A stretch of 40,721 bases of DNA from Desulfocapsaceae bacterium. GTDB lineage: Bacteria > Desulfobacterota > Desulfobulbia > Desulfobulbales > Desulfocapsaceae. How positions within the stretch are numbered: the stretch's first letter is position 1; each line of letters begins with the position of its first letter. Below, in pieces: positions 1 to 9,005 of the stretch. The stretch is taken from NCBI GenBank assembly GCA_031292275.1, contig JARLHL010000025.1, positions 1 through 40,721 on the forward strand. Reading direction: 5' to 3'. Under the pieces are notes generated by a model. It was not told the origin of the DNA. It worked only from the letters and a program-made list of their open reading frames with translations, and searched no databases. A program made the position numbers and the translations under genes.

Positions 1-90
1 GAAGATCCGGGTCAGGAGCGGATAGATATTCTCCGCCTCATTCAGGGTGGGAACCACAATTGAAACGGCAGGCGTTGCAGACTGAATCAT
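1..90 (-). CDS. Family 2 glycosyltransferase, N-terminal fragment (runs off left edge)
   Basis: The reverse strand from the ATG at 90 reads about 30 codons without a stop to the window edge. The peptide contains VSIVVPTLNEAENI, the opening beta-strand and nucleotide-binding N-x-E segment of GT-A glycosyltransferases of the dolichyl-phosphate mannosyltransferase / polyprenol-phosphate sugar transferase type. Only the first 30 residues are present, so the acceptor and any membrane domain cannot be seen. A GTG five codons upstream (105) is an alternative start, and no clear Shine-Dalgarno sequence supports either. It is divergent from proC. Confidence 0.75.
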   Translation of the reverse strand, partial: MIQSATPAVSIVVPTLNEAENIYPLLTRIF

Positions 91-498
91 AGGGGAATTG
101 AACACACGTAAAGAGCAGATGACTTCTTGTCCACTACCGCACCAGGAAACGTATCGGACAAAATCTATAGCCTTTTTTCCATCCGGTGTCAACTGAACCA
201 GGCTCGCCATTCCCCCCTATCCTGCAAAATTATGCCGGATCAGGATGCTTACACATACAGCGATACGACGAAACTCGGCCCTCTTCACCATGACATGGGC
301 TGTGGACTGTCCGCCGATTTCATGGTAGACTGCAGGCTTCTATACAAGCTCGTCCAAAAGCTGCAGTTTTTCCATACCGGGATGACGAGCTTCCATATAT
401 TTATTACAGCCGGCCGGCATGATCCGGAGACCTTCCATTTATTCATTGCTCTCCTCCCCGGCGCAAATTCAATCAAGACAATATCGAGAAGGGGCATC
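91..498. other. Divergent intergenic region between GT2 gene and proC
   Basis: These 408 bases separate the divergent glycosyltransferase and proC. The proC frame stays open upstream to 127, but that extension resembles no pyrroline-5-carboxylate reductase and is not taken as coding. On the reverse strand a 32-codon reading frame begins at 438 and ends at a TAG at 340-342. Its frame stays protein-like for 40 further codons (see findings). No promoter is assigned. Confidence 0.5.
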
Positions 499-1305
499 AT
501 GACGAAAGACATTGGTTTTATAGGCGGCGGCCAGATGGGCGAGGCCCTGGTTAAAGGGCTGCTGAAGGCTGGGCTGTGTCCGGCAGAGGCCCTGCTTGTG
601 GCCGAGCCCCATGCCCAGCGCAGGAGTGATCTCGAGACAAGCTACGGTATCGAGACCACAAATTCGTCCGCTGCCGTCTGGCAAAGCTGCCGGACCGTTG
701 TCCTGGCCGTCAAGCCCCAGGCCATGGCCGATGTCCTTGCCACAGCCAGCCCCAGGGACAGCCAGCTGATCATCACCATTGCCGCGGGCCTGCCAATAGC
801 CGCCTATGAAGACCTGCTGAACAGAAAAGACCTCCGCATCATCAGGGTCATGCCCAATACCCCCGCCCTGGTTCTGGAGGCCGCATCGGCGCTCTGCTGC
901 AACACCAACGTCACCACCGACGATCTGCAGAGGGCAACAGACATCTTCAATGCGGTGGGGACGGCGGTAGTGCTGGACGAGCGTTATCTGGATGCGGTGA
1001 CCGGGCTCAGCGGCTCGGGGCCGGCCTACGTCTTCACCTTTATCGAGGCCCTGATCGATGCCGGGGTCAAGACCGGACTGGCCAGGGATGTAGCCGAGAC
1101 GCTGGCCGTGCAGACGGTTCTGGGCTCGGTAAAACTGATGCAGGCAGGCAGGGAGCATCCGGCGGTCCTCAGATCCAGGGTAACCTCCCCCGGCGGCACC
1201 ACCATTGCCGGTCTGCACATCCTGGAAAAAAATGCGTTCCGGGGCACTATTATGGATGCCGTCGAGGCCGCAACCAACCGGTCAATGGAATTGGGCAGGA
1301 AATAA
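499..1305 (+). CDS. proC: Pyrroline-5-carboxylate reductase
   Basis: Catalyses the NAD(P)H-dependent last step of proline synthesis in the cytoplasm. The 268-residue product has the usual family length. It opens with the dinucleotide-binding stretch IGFIGGGQMGEALVKG, continues with RVMPNTPALV, and carries the C-terminal dimerisation-domain signature around GLSGSGPAYVF and RVTSPGGTTIAGL. The ATG at 499 was chosen because it is preceded by an AAGG-type ribosome-binding site and starts exactly at the Rossmann strand. The same frame is open further upstream, but that extension has no family similarity. The stop codon is directly followed by the nadK start codon, so the two are probably translationally coupled. 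Confidence 0.95.
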   Translation: MTKDIGFIGGGQMGEALVKGLLKAGLCPAEALLVAEPHAQRRSDLETSYGIETTNSSAAVWQSCRTVVLAVKPQAMADVLATASPRDSQLIITIAAGLPIAAYEDLLNRKDLRIIRVMPNTPALVLEAASALCCNTNVTTDDLQRATDIFNAVGTAVVLDERYLDAVTGLSGSGPAYVFTFIEALIDAGVKTGLARDVAETLAVQTVLGSVKLMQAGREHPAVLRSRVTSPGGTTIAGLHILEKNAFRGTIMDAVEAATNRSMELGRK

Positions 1306-2178
1306 ATGCAGACCGAACCCTTTCAGTTTCGCACCGCATCGGGCTTTTCGGTCCGAACCGCCGGCATTATCACCAAGAAAGGCGACCAGCCAGCTGCAAA
1401 CTACGCCGATTTGCTGGGACAATGGCTCAAGGGAAAGGGCATCGCCATCAGTCTGAACCATATCGCCCCGGATATGGACATCCTGATCATCCTGGGCGGG
1501 GACGGAACACTCCTGCATATCGCCGCCGAGGCTGCGCGGTATTCTATACCGGTGATCGGCATCAATCTGGGGCATCTGGGATTTTTGACCGAACTGACCA
1601 AGGATGAGACGGAAGAGGCGCTGGAGCGGATCATCTCAGGCTCGCTGGTTGTAGAAAACCGCCTGATGCTGAAGGCCGGTCTGGTTAAAAACGGGGTCAG
1701 CCAGGGATACCGTTATGCCCTGAACGACGTGGTGATCAACAAGAACTCTCTGGACAGGGTGCTTCGTCTCTCAGCCTGGGCGGATGAGGAGTTCATTACC
1801 ACCTACAAGGCCGACGGGCTGATCATTTCAACACCCACCGGCTCCACGGCCTACAATCTGTCGGCCGGCGGACCGCTTGTCTATCCCGGGCTTTCCTCGA
1901 TCCTGGTGACCCCCATCTGCCCCTTCATGCTCAGCTCGCGGCCCATCCTTCTGCCTGCCAACAGGACAATCACCATCAGGTTCGACGCCCAGGATTTCAC
2001 AGGCCAGGCCAACATCATCATCGACGGGCAGGCCAGCTGGAGCCTGCGCAAGGAGGACATCCTGGAGATTCGACCGGCGGAAAATCCGCTTCAGCTCATC
2101 GTCTCTCCGCATAAGGACTACTTCGCAATCCTGAGAAACAAGCTCCGCTGGGGCATCCAGGATAACCACAAGGAATAA
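1306..2178 (+). CDS. nadK: NAD kinase
   Basis: Phosphorylates NAD to NADP. The 290-residue protein has the GGDGT ATP-binding motif at residues 64-68 (ILGGDGTLLH), then GINLGHLGFLTEL, an ALNDVVI segment matching the conserved NE/D motif, and TPTGSTAYNLSAGGPL, the NAD-binding signature. Its ATG abuts the proC stop with no spacer, suggesting one transcript. That pairing fits supply of NADPH to a reductase, although co-transcription is inferred only from spacing. The gene ends three bases before the convergent response-regulator gene, leaving no room for a separate terminator. Confidence 0.95.
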   Translation: MQTEPFQFRTASGFSVRTAGIITKKGDQPAANYADLLGQWLKGKGIAISLNHIAPDMDILIILGGDGTLLHIAAEAARYSIPVIGINLGHLGFLTELTKDETEEALERIISGSLVVENRLMLKAGLVKNGVSQGYRYALNDVVINKNSLDRVLRLSAWADEEFITTYKADGLIISTPTGSTAYNLSAGGPLVYPGLSSILVTPICPFMLSSRPILLPANRTITIRFDAQDFTGQANIIIDGQASWSLRKEDILEIRPAENPLQLIVSPHKDYFAILRNKLRWGIQDNHKE

Positions 2179-2181
2179 TTC

Positions 2182-3576
2182 TTATTTCTTCTTTCTGATC
2201 CTGTACTTTTTCATCTTATACTGGAGCAGGCTTTTGGTGATGCCCAGCCTCTCCGCCGCCCGGGACTGGACATGCCCGGTTTCATCCAGGGCCTGCCGCA
2301 GCATTTTCTCTTCAATGGCGTAGAGGACATCATTGAGGCCCACCGAATCCGGGATCAGCTGACTGAGATCCATATCCTGACTCCAGGGGGCCTGATTTTC
2401 CAGATCCATGGATTCAGGCTGGACATCACCCGGTTGGATACAGTCGTTGTCACAAAGGATAGCGGCCCGCTCGATGGTATTTTCCAGTTCACGGATATTT
2501 CCCTCCCAGGGCAGGGTCATCAGCAGGCGGATGGCCTCCTGAGAGATGGTCAGATCCTTTTTACCGAGGCGCTCTGCAAATTTCTGGATAAAGAAATTCA
2601 CCATCAGCGGCATATCGTCCATCCGCTCCCTGAGCGCCGGAAGCGAGATGTGAATGACATTGAGCCGGTAAAAGAGATCTTCACGAAAACGCCCGAGGAG
2701 GACTTCCTCCTTCAGGTCCTTGTTGGTTGCGCTGATGATCCGCACATCCACGTCCAGGGTCTTGCTGCCCCCCACCCGCTCAAAATTCTTTTCCTGCAGG
2801 ACCCTGAGCAGTTTGGCCTGCAGAGGCAGCGGGATCTCCCCCACCTCATCCAGAAATATCGTGCCATGATCCGCCAGTTCGAACCTGCCCTTGCGCATGC
2901 CGACGGCACCGGTGAAGGCACCCTTCTCATGCCCGAACAACTCGCTCTCCAGTAAATTTTCGGCAAGGGCAGCGCAGTTCACCGCTATAAAGGGGTGCGA
3001 CTCACGCGGACTGTTGAGGTGAATCGCCTTGGCAACCAGTTCCTTGCCGGTGCCGCTCTCACCCGTTATCAGCACCGAGGCAGGCGTGGGTGCCACCTTT
3101 TCTATCATCTCATAGACCTGGAGCATCCTTACGTTTTTTCCGACCATGCCGCAGAAATTACTCCGGGTCCGGATCTCCTTGCGCAGCCGGGTATTCTCCT
3201 TGACCAGGGCATAGTGACCGATCGCCTTGTTGATATTGACGATCAGCTCATCGTTGGAGAAGGGTTTGGCCAGATAGCTGAAGGCACCGGCCTGCATGGC
3301 CACCACCGCCTTCTCCACCTCGGCAAAGGCTGTAATCATGATAATGGGAATATCGTTGTTTTTCTTTTTTACCTCCTTAAGCAGCTGCAGCCCGTCCATG
3401 CCCGGCATCTGCATGTCGGTGATGATCAGATCAAGATCGACCTCACTGACAAGGGCAAGCCCTTCCTCTCCCGAAGGGGCGGTGAAGACCTCAAAATTTT
3501 CATCACGGAGGAGTTCGGACAGGACAATCAGATAATTCGGCTCGTCATCAACGACCAGGATTGAATGCATGCTCAT
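2182..3576 (-). CDS. Sigma-54-dependent response regulator (NtrC family)
   Basis: The 464-residue protein is a three-domain enhancer-binding activator. An N-terminal receiver domain has DD at 10-11, phospho-acceptor Asp54 ([11 protein letters not shown]) and Lys104 (LAKPF). A central AAA+ domain has Walker A GESGTGKE at about 172-179, the sigma-54 contact loop GAFTGA at about 219-224 and Walker B DEVG at about 243-246. A C-terminal Fis-type helix-turn-helix ([19 protein letters not shown]) completes it. The ATG at 3576 is preferred to an upstream TTG at 3591 because the receiver strand starts immediately after it. It lies 17 bases after the PHP gene and is probably co-transcribed. No histidine kinase is adjacent, so its signal is unknown. 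Confidence 0.92.
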   Translation of the reverse strand: MSMHSILVVDDEPNYLIVLSELLRDENFEVFTAPSGEEGLALVSEVDLDLIITDMQMPGMDGLQLLKEVKKKNNDIPIIMITAFAEVEKAVVAMQAGAFSYLAKPFSNDELIVNINKAIGHYALVKENTRLRKEIRTRSNFCGMVGKNVRMLQVYEMIEKVAPTPASVLITGESGTGKELVAKAIHLNSPRESHPFIAVNCAALAENLLESELFGHEKGAFTGAVGMRKGRFELADHGTIFLDEVGEIPLPLQAKLLRVLQEKNFERVGGSKTLDVDVRIISATNKDLKEEVLLGRFREDLFYRLNVIHISLPALRERMDDMPLMVNFFIQKFAERLGKKDLTISQEAIRLLMTLPWEGNIRELENTIERAAILCDNDCIQPGDVQPESMDLENQAPWSQDMDLSQLIPDSVGLNDVLYAIEEKMLRQALDETGHVQSRAAERLGITKSLLQYKMKKYRIRKKK

Positions 3577-3593
3577 ATCGGGTTTTCTCAACG

Positions 3594-4436
3594 TTATATT
3601 TTTTTGAGCCTTTTGCGTATGTCAACAAGCAGGTCAGCAGGAACGGAGACGTTCTTGCCTCCGGCCAGGTGCGTCCCGGGCCGGATGTCTCCATGATAAT
3701 CGCTTCCGCCCGTATAGAGAAGCTGATATTTGTCGGCCAGCGACCTGATTTTTTTTCTGGTGCGTGCCGACTGGGTCGGATAGTAGAGCTCGACCCCGTC
3801 AAGCCCCAGGCTGGCAAGCTCGGCCAGCACCCCCGGCAGGCCTCCCAGACTCGGGTCAATCTGGATGGGATGGGCGAGCACGGCAAGACCGCCTGCCCGT
3901 TTGATCAGGGCTATGGCATTTTCCGCATCATAGACGAAGCGGGAAACATAGGCAGGAGCGCCTTTTTTTAAAAACTTTTCAAAGGCCTCCGGCATGTTTT
4001 TCACCACACCGCGGGCCATCAGGGTCTTGGCGATGTGCGGCCTCCCCGTCTGACCGACACGGGAGCAACGCCGCACCTCTTCGAGACTGACGGCGTGGCC
4101 CATCTCTACAAGCTTCTGGACAATCTTCCGGTTGCGCTCATCCCGTGCGCCCTGCAGCTGGCTGAGGCCCGCCACCAGGCCGGGATCATCCGGTCGCATG
4201 CCATAGCCCAGTATATGCAGGTAGGTCTGGCCGAGATGAGCGCTGATCTCAAGTCCCGGCAAGACCTCGACTCCATGCGCACGGCCTGCCTGCAGGGCCT
4301 CATCTGTTCCCGCCATGGTATCATGGTCGGTGATGGAGATCGCCGTAAGGCCTCTTGCAGCGGCGAGGGCGACAAGTTCCGTTGGTGATTGCGACCCATC
4401 GGAAAAAACAGAATGCACATGGAGATCGATAGTCAT
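3594..4436 (-). CDS. PHP-domain metal-dependent phosphoesterase (YciV/TrpH, RNase AM-like)
   Basis: The 280-residue protein carries the whole PHP metal-ligand series: DLHVHSVFSDGS at the N-terminus, ITDHDTMAG, LPGLEISA, a middle RPHIAKTLM segment, VLAHPIQID and C-terminal YTGGSDYHG. This arrangement and length match the YciV/TrpH group. Characterised members of that group act on 3',5'-nucleotide bisphosphates and trim RNA 5' ends, so a role in nucleotide salvage or RNA 5' maturation is inferred from family. The ATG at 4436 starts three codons before the first His motif; an in-frame TTG at 4451 is a weaker option. It is the first gene of a two-gene unit with the sigma-54 response regulator. 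Confidence 0.85.
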   Translation of the reverse strand: MTIDLHVHSVFSDGSQSPTELVALAAARGLTAISITDHDTMAGTDEALQAGRAHGVEVLPGLEISAHLGQTYLHILGYGMRPDDPGLVAGLSQLQGARDERNRKIVQKLVEMGHAVSLEEVRRCSRVGQTGRPHIAKTLMARGVVKNMPEAFEKFLKKGAPAYVSRFVYDAENAIALIKRAGGLAVLAHPIQIDPSLGGLPGVLAELASLGLDGVELYYPTQSARTRKKIRSLADKYQLLYTGGSDYHGDIRPGTHLAGGKNVSVPADLLVDIRKRLKKI

Positions 4437-4691
4437 AATGCGGGAGTCCAAACCAATACAGTCAAAAAAATCTCAGATACGTCGAATTACTCATTTCCAG
4501 GGAAGCAATCGCTTCTCCTCTTCCCGCACCTATCGGCACGACCCGTCGGGATATATCGACAAGGACTCTCTGAAGGAATTTCAGCTCGAAATTGAATGTC
4601 GGAACACTCTCAGGCAACTTTTCCCTTCAGCTTGCGGATTTTCAACCGATACAGAGTGCAGACACCATCATTTTCTCAAGGAATTCGACAC

Positions 4692-5399
4692 ATGCGTCTA
4701 CTCACTTGTCTTGTCACACACTCTCTGATCGGCCTGTCGCTGCTCTGCGGCTGCAGCCGGATCCCCGAACCGGCAGGATTTGAATACAGCAGCCAGAGCA
4801 AGATGCAGGCAGCCCATCACTGGGACGTTCTGGCTCAGGATGTCGCCGATCAGATCAATAAGGAGCTGATCAAAGACAACCTCCTCAACACTGCAGTGTA
4901 TGTAAAGACCACCTGCGGCAAGGACGACGCCCCCTGCAAGCCCAATGAAACAAGCCAGTTCGGGGAGGCATTCCACGATCTGCTCGTGACCCGGCTGGTG
5001 CAATACGGTGTCCCCACCAGCACCCAGGCGGAACACGGAGCCTTAACCGTCAACTATAAGGTCCAGACAGTGTACCATCGGGCAAACCGGAGCCGTACCC
5101 TGGCCCCCGGTGTGATCACCGTACTGGCCACCGGCGTGGAGGTCCTCCGCAATGCCCCGCCCCAGCTCCTGGTCATCGCCACGGCCGGCGCCATCGATAT
5201 CGCCAACACGGCCTATGTGCAGGCCGGACACTACGAAATCATCATCACTATTTCCATGGTAAGTGCCAGAAAGTACATCTTTCGAACCTCCAGCATCTAC
5301 TATATTAACGATGAAGACTTTTGGCAGTATCAATTAAGCAGCGGCAAGGCAAAAGAAATCCGGATGACGAATTCCACCCTGCCATCCTCTCCTCGGTAA
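4692..5399 (+). CDS. Predicted lipoprotein, distantly FlgO-like, function unknown
   Basis: The 235-residue product begins with a hydrophobic segment ending in LLCGC, a plausible lipobox with the lipidated Cys at about residue 18. The ATG at 4692 has AAGGA nine bases upstream, which decides the start. The middle part (FGEAFHDLLVTRLVQYGVP followed by strand-rich ALTVNYKVQTVYHR) resembles the FlgO-type fold and parallels FGRILQEHIASRLVQLGY in the next gene, so the two look like distant paralogues. It contains a hydrophobic Ala/Val-rich stretch around residues 150-180. It is separated from the FlgO-like gene by 71 bases, so they probably form one unit. No function can be assigned beyond an envelope lipoprotein. 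Confidence 0.7.
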   Translation: MRLLTCLVTHSLIGLSLLCGCSRIPEPAGFEYSSQSKMQAAHHWDVLAQDVADQINKELIKDNLLNTAVYVKTTCGKDDAPCKPNETSQFGEAFHDLLVTRLVQYGVPTSTQAEHGALTVNYKVQTVYHRANRSRTLAPGVITVLATGVEVLRNAPPQLLVIATAGAIDIANTAYVQAGHYEIIITISMVSARKYIFRTSSIYYINDEDFWQYQLSSGKAKEIRMTNSTLPSSPR

Positions 5400-5470
5400 A
5401 GCCCGGAGGCAAGGCCGATGCAACAATCCGCCCCGACCCAAAAGGTCCGTCCCGAACCCATTAGAGACAT

Positions 5471-6091
5471 ATGAAAACACAAATATTAGCCCTGATCCTG
5501 ATTCCGTTTTTCCTCACCGGCTGCTCCTATTTCAATGGTACGCGGCTGGAAGGCGTGCTTGGCGCCGATGAAAACCTCATCTCCCTGTCCTACGAACTCA
5601 CGCAGAAACTTGAGCAAAGCGCCCTTCCCCCTCTCCAGCCGAGGAACCCTGATCAACCGATACTGATAACCACATTTGTCGACAACAACGATCTGACCAA
5701 GGCCTCCCGGTTCGGCAGGATCCTGCAGGAGCATATTGCATCACGGCTTGTCCAGCTCGGCTATACCGTTAAAGAGATCAAAATGAGAAACGAGCTGCTG
5801 ATCAAACCGAAGGCGGGCGAAACCATCCTGACCCGGGATCTGAGGCTGCTCAACCCCTCTCTGTCCGCCCAGGCGATTCTGGTCGGCACATACTCCCATA
5901 CGGGCAGGACCATGTACATCTCGGCCCGACTGATAAACCCCGAAACCTCCAGCATCATTTCATCCATCGACTACCGGCTTATCATGGACGCCAACGTCAT
6001 GGCCATGTTCGGCGTCACACCGGCAGGAGCCGATCCCTTCGGCCCCATCGACGCACCGAAGGCCTCGCTTTTCGACAGGATCTTCTACTGA
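5471..6091 (+). CDS. FlgO-like outer-membrane lipoprotein
   Basis: The 206-residue protein starts with a lipoprotein signal peptide (LILIPFFLTGC, lipidation at Cys18). The mature part contains ILITTFVDNNDLTKASRFG, RILQEHIASRLVQLGY and a strand-rich C-terminal half with AILVGTYSHTGRTMYISARL. This pattern matches the FlgO family. In Vibrio, FlgO is an outer-membrane flagellar-associated protein, but no flagellar gene occurs in this window, so that role is not implied here. An alternative is a generic envelope-stability lipoprotein of the same fold. The gene is convergent with the downstream Crp-type regulator, 33 bases away. Confidence 0.75.
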   Translation: MKTQILALILIPFFLTGCSYFNGTRLEGVLGADENLISLSYELTQKLEQSALPPLQPRNPDQPILITTFVDNNDLTKASRFGRILQEHIASRLVQLGYTVKEIKMRNELLIKPKAGETILTRDLRLLNPSLSAQAILVGTYSHTGRTMYISARLINPETSSIISSIDYRLIMDANVMAMFGVTPAGADPFGPIDAPKASLFDRIFY

Positions 6092-6124
6092 TACCTACCG
6101 ATCAATCCGTCCGGCAAGGGACAT

Positions 6125-6799
6125 TCAGCGATCAGCCAGACTCTCACGGTCCAGGATCCGAATGTTTCTGCCCTCCACGACAATAAGCCCTTCTTCGCTC
6201 ATCTTCGCAAAGATCCTGGAAAGCGTTTCAGGAATAGTACCCAGAAGACTTGCCAGCTGTCCCTTTGAGATCTCCAGCGCAACAGTATCCGTACCGCCCT
6301 GCTCCTCGGAAAGATACAGGAGATAGCCCGCCAGTCTTGCGGGGACTTCCTTCAACGAGAGGCTCTCGATCTGGCTGGCAAAACGCCTGAGCCTCATGGA
6401 CAGCACAGCCAGCATATTCAAGGCAATGGAAGGCATATCATGGACAAGCTGGATAAATTTATCCCGGGGAAAGAACAGCAACGAGCTTTTCACCAGCACT
6501 TCCGCCGTGGCAGGAAAGGGCTGTCCGTGGAAGACGGGGACTTCACCAAAAGGCTCACCAGGACCGAAGATATGGAGAATCTGTTCTTTTCCGGAAAAGG
6601 ACATTTTATAAATTTTGACCTTGCCGCTGTCCACCATATAAAACCCAGAGCCCTTATCACCTTCAAAAAATATGGTTTCTCCACGGTTATACTGTTTTCT
6701 GACAATAATCCCGACAATGAGATCAATCTGTTCCGGAGGTAAACCGTAAAACAGCGAACTCTTGCCAATTGTTTCTTTCAGGGTGGAATTTTCCATCAT
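6125..6799 (-). CDS. Crp/Fnr-family transcriptional regulator
   Basis: The 224-residue protein has an N-terminal cyclic-nucleotide-binding-type beta barrel (residues about 20-125; YNRGETIFFEGDKGSGFYMV and FGPGEPFGEVPVF), a dimerisation helix, and a C-terminal winged helix-turn-helix (LEISKGQLASLLGTIPETLSRIFAKM). It contains no cysteine, so it cannot hold an FNR-type iron-sulfur cluster. The phosphate-binding cassette lacks the Arg that binds cAMP, so the effector is unlikely to be cAMP. Two consecutive Met codons (6799 and 6796) are possible starts. It is divergent from sppA, sharing a 282-base intergenic region, but regulation of sppA is only a possibility. Confidence 0.9.
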   Translation of the reverse strand: MMENSTLKETIGKSSLFYGLPPEQIDLIVGIIVRKQYNRGETIFFEGDKGSGFYMVDSGKVKIYKMSFSGKEQILHIFGPGEPFGEVPVFHGQPFPATAEVLVKSSLLFFPRDKFIQLVHDMPSIALNMLAVLSMRLRRFASQIESLSLKEVPARLAGYLLYLSEEQGGTDTVALEISKGQLASLLGTIPETLSRIFAKMSEEGLIVVEGRNIRILDRESLADR

Positions 6800-6992
6800 T
6801 CACCAATTGCATATTGACCGCAGAGACAGGCCGGGCGCCATAATTTTGGCTGATATTTCTCTCCCCTATAATATAAAATGCCCGCTCTCACCAGCCTTTT
6901 CTCCTTTTTTACAAACCCGTTTTCGCTCGTCAGGGAGTATCCGTCCCCGTTTTTTTTGAATATGTTTTTTGCTGTATACAGCCAATAGATTG

Positions 6993-7021
6993 TTTACTTC
7001 CCAGTCGATGACAGATATTAT
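6993..7021 (+). promoter_or_regulatory. Sigma-70-type promoter for sppA
   Basis: TTTACT (6993-6998) and TATTAT (7016-7021) are separated by 17 bases, matching four and five of six consensus positions. Transcription would begin near 7028 and give a leader of about 55 bases to the ATG at 7082. The evidence is motif only. Confidence 0.45.
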
Positions 7022-7081
7022 TATCGGACTCCAAAATATTTGATTCCGAATAATTTTTTCCCCAGCAGGTCATACGTTCCT

Positions 7082-8926
7082 ATGAAAGGTCTCTTTCGCG
7101 CGATTTTCGCTGTTTTCCGTTTTCTTGCCAGACTGCTCTCCATACTGCGCAGTACCCTTTTCAACCTGCTGCTGCTGGCATGTATCCTGCTCATAATCTC
7201 ATCATTTTTCACCACCACCAAGGAATCCGTTCTGCGCGACAGAAGTGCCCTGGTGCTGGCCATCTCGGGGAACATCGTCGAAGAAAAACGCATTACCGAC
7301 CCCATAAATGAGTTGCTCAGCGAATCAATAGGCTTAAAGGATATCCCCAGAGAAACCCTGCTCCAGGATGTCGTCGACGCAATCCGCGCCGCCGCAATCG
7401 ATCCCCGCATATCGTGTCTGGTGCTCAACCTGGAAAACATGGGAAAGGCCGGAATCGATCAGCTGCAGACCATCGGCAACGAGTTGAACGAGTTCAAGAA
7501 ACACGGGAAAAAAGTGATTGCTGCCGAAGATTTCTTCACCCAGAAAAAATACTACCTGGCTTCCTATGCCGACACGATTATTCTCAACCCCATGGGAGGC
7601 GTTGATCTGCATGGATTCGGCGTTTACAGCCTCTATTTCAAGGATGCGCTGGATAAACTCCGGGTGCATTATCATATCTTTCGTGTAGGACAATACAAAT
7701 CGGCAGTAGAACCATTGATGGGTAATGCCATGTCGCCGGAGGTCAGAGATCAGAACCAGCAATGGCTCTCCTCTCTCTGGCAGACCTTTTCTGCCGATAT
7801 TTGCAAAAATCGCTCCCTGCCCGCAGGAGCCGTGGATGATTATATCAATACCATCCCGCAGAAACTTGCAGAGGCGGACGGTGACACGGCGGTCCTGGCC
7901 AAGGCCCGAGGGCTGGTCGATGAATTAAAAACCCATGGAGAGCTGCGGGATTACCTTATTGAAATGACCGCGACCGACGCAGCGACGGACTACAGGCAGA
8001 TCTCGTACAGGGACTACCTGAAGACGCTCTCCTCCTCTGAAGGCGGCAGCAAGGATAAAATCGGCATCATCGTAGCGGAGGGAACCATCCTCAACGGGGA
8101 CCAGCCCGCCGGCGCCATCGGCAGCGATTCGCTGGCAACCCTGATCCGGGAGGCCCGAACGGACAGCCAGGTAAAGGCCGTGGTCCTGCGGATAAATTCC
8201 GGGGGCGGATCGGTCTTTGCTTCCGAGGCCATCCGCCAGGAACTCCTGGAGCTGAAAAAAAGCGGTAAACCTTATGTCGTCTCCATGGGCACCGTCGCTG
8301 CCTCCGGTGGTTACTGGATTGCCGCCCAGGCTGACGAGATATGGGCTGCCCCCACTACCATCACAGGATCGATAGGCATCTTCGGCGCCATCCCGACCTT
8401 TGAGGACAGCCTGGACAGCCTGGGAATTCATCATGACGGAACAGGGACAAGCACGCTGGCAGCGGGCCTGGATCTGACGCAACCTCTCCCCCCCATGCTG
8501 GCAAAAACCATCCAGCTCTCCGTTGAACGGGGATACAGGCAATTTCTGTCAATCGTCTCGGAGGGAAGAAAACTGGATCCGTCAGCCATGGACAGCATCG
8601 GACAGGGCCGGGTCTTTGACGGCAAGAAGGCCCAGCAACTGGGCCTGGTCGATAAGCTTGGGAGTCTGCAGGATGCCGTGGGGGCTGCGGCGCGAATCGC
8701 CGGTGTGACCAGCTACTCCACAGAATACCTCCGTAAGCCGATGTCGATAAAGACCAAATTCCTGCAGCAGATCTCCGGACACATCGCAACCATGCTCAAT
8801 GCCTCGTTTTCTCCGGGAAAAGACACACTGGCTCGGCTATACCGCCTCTTAAGCCCGATCCATCAGTCCTTGCAGCTCAACGACCCCCAAGGCATCTATG
8901 CACAATGCGCGATAGATTATTTCTGA
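7082..8926 (+). CDS. sppA: Signal peptide peptidase SppA, 67-kDa type
   Basis: An inner-membrane serine-lysine protease that degrades remnant signal peptides. The 614-residue length is that of the long, tandem-domain SppA. An N-terminal membrane anchor (NLLLLACILLIISSFF) is followed by an N-domain carrying the general-base Lys206 (VGQYKSAVEPLM). The C-domain carries the nucleophile Ser408 (GTVAASGGYW), nearly the same positions as Lys209/Ser409 in E. coli. The ATG at 7082 has an AGCAGG-type site upstream; an in-frame TTG 42 bases earlier is less likely because it lengthens the cytoplasmic tail without support. It is monocistronic, with its own promoter and divergent from the Crp-type regulator. 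Confidence 0.95.
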   Translation: MKGLFRAIFAVFRFLARLLSILRSTLFNLLLLACILLIISSFFTTTKESVLRDRSALVLAISGNIVEEKRITDPINELLSESIGLKDIPRETLLQDVVDAIRAAAIDPRISCLVLNLENMGKAGIDQLQTIGNELNEFKKHGKKVIAAEDFFTQKKYYLASYADTIILNPMGGVDLHGFGVYSLYFKDALDKLRVHYHIFRVGQYKSAVEPLMGNAMSPEVRDQNQQWLSSLWQTFSADICKNRSLPAGAVDDYINTIPQKLAEADGDTAVLAKARGLVDELKTHGELRDYLIEMTATDAATDYRQISYRDYLKTLSSSEGGSKDKIGIIVAEGTILNGDQPAGAIGSDSLATLIREARTDSQVKAVVLRINSGGGSVFASEAIRQELLELKKSGKPYVVSMGTVAASGGYWIAAQADEIWAAPTTITGSIGIFGAIPTFEDSLDSLGIHHDGTGTSTLAAGLDLTQPLPPMLAKTIQLSVERGYRQFLSIVSEGRKLDPSAMDSIGQGRVFDGKKAQQLGLVDKLGSLQDAVGAAARIAGVTSYSTEYLRKPMSIKTKFLQQISGHIATMLNASFSPGKDTLARLYRLLSPIHQSLQLNDPQGIYAQCAIDYF

Positions 8927-8928
8927 CG

Positions 8929-8951
8929 CGCACCCCGATGCAGCAGGTGCG
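8929..8951 (+). terminator. Weak hairpin after sppA
   Basis: A 6-bp perfect stem CGCACC/GGTGCG (8929-8934 and 8946-8951) with an 11-base loop lies immediately after the sppA stop. There is no T-run, so any termination role is uncertain. Confidence 0.25.
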
Positions 8952-9005
8952 GTGGGATCCTGCTCAGGTCTCGGGGAAGTCCTCTGCTCAATCCGAAGCA
9001 GGTCC

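Noticed and set aside
127-498. Upstream extension of the proC frame
   Set aside because: It shows no similarity to the family, and the ATG at 499 starts at the Rossmann strand with a ribosome-binding site.
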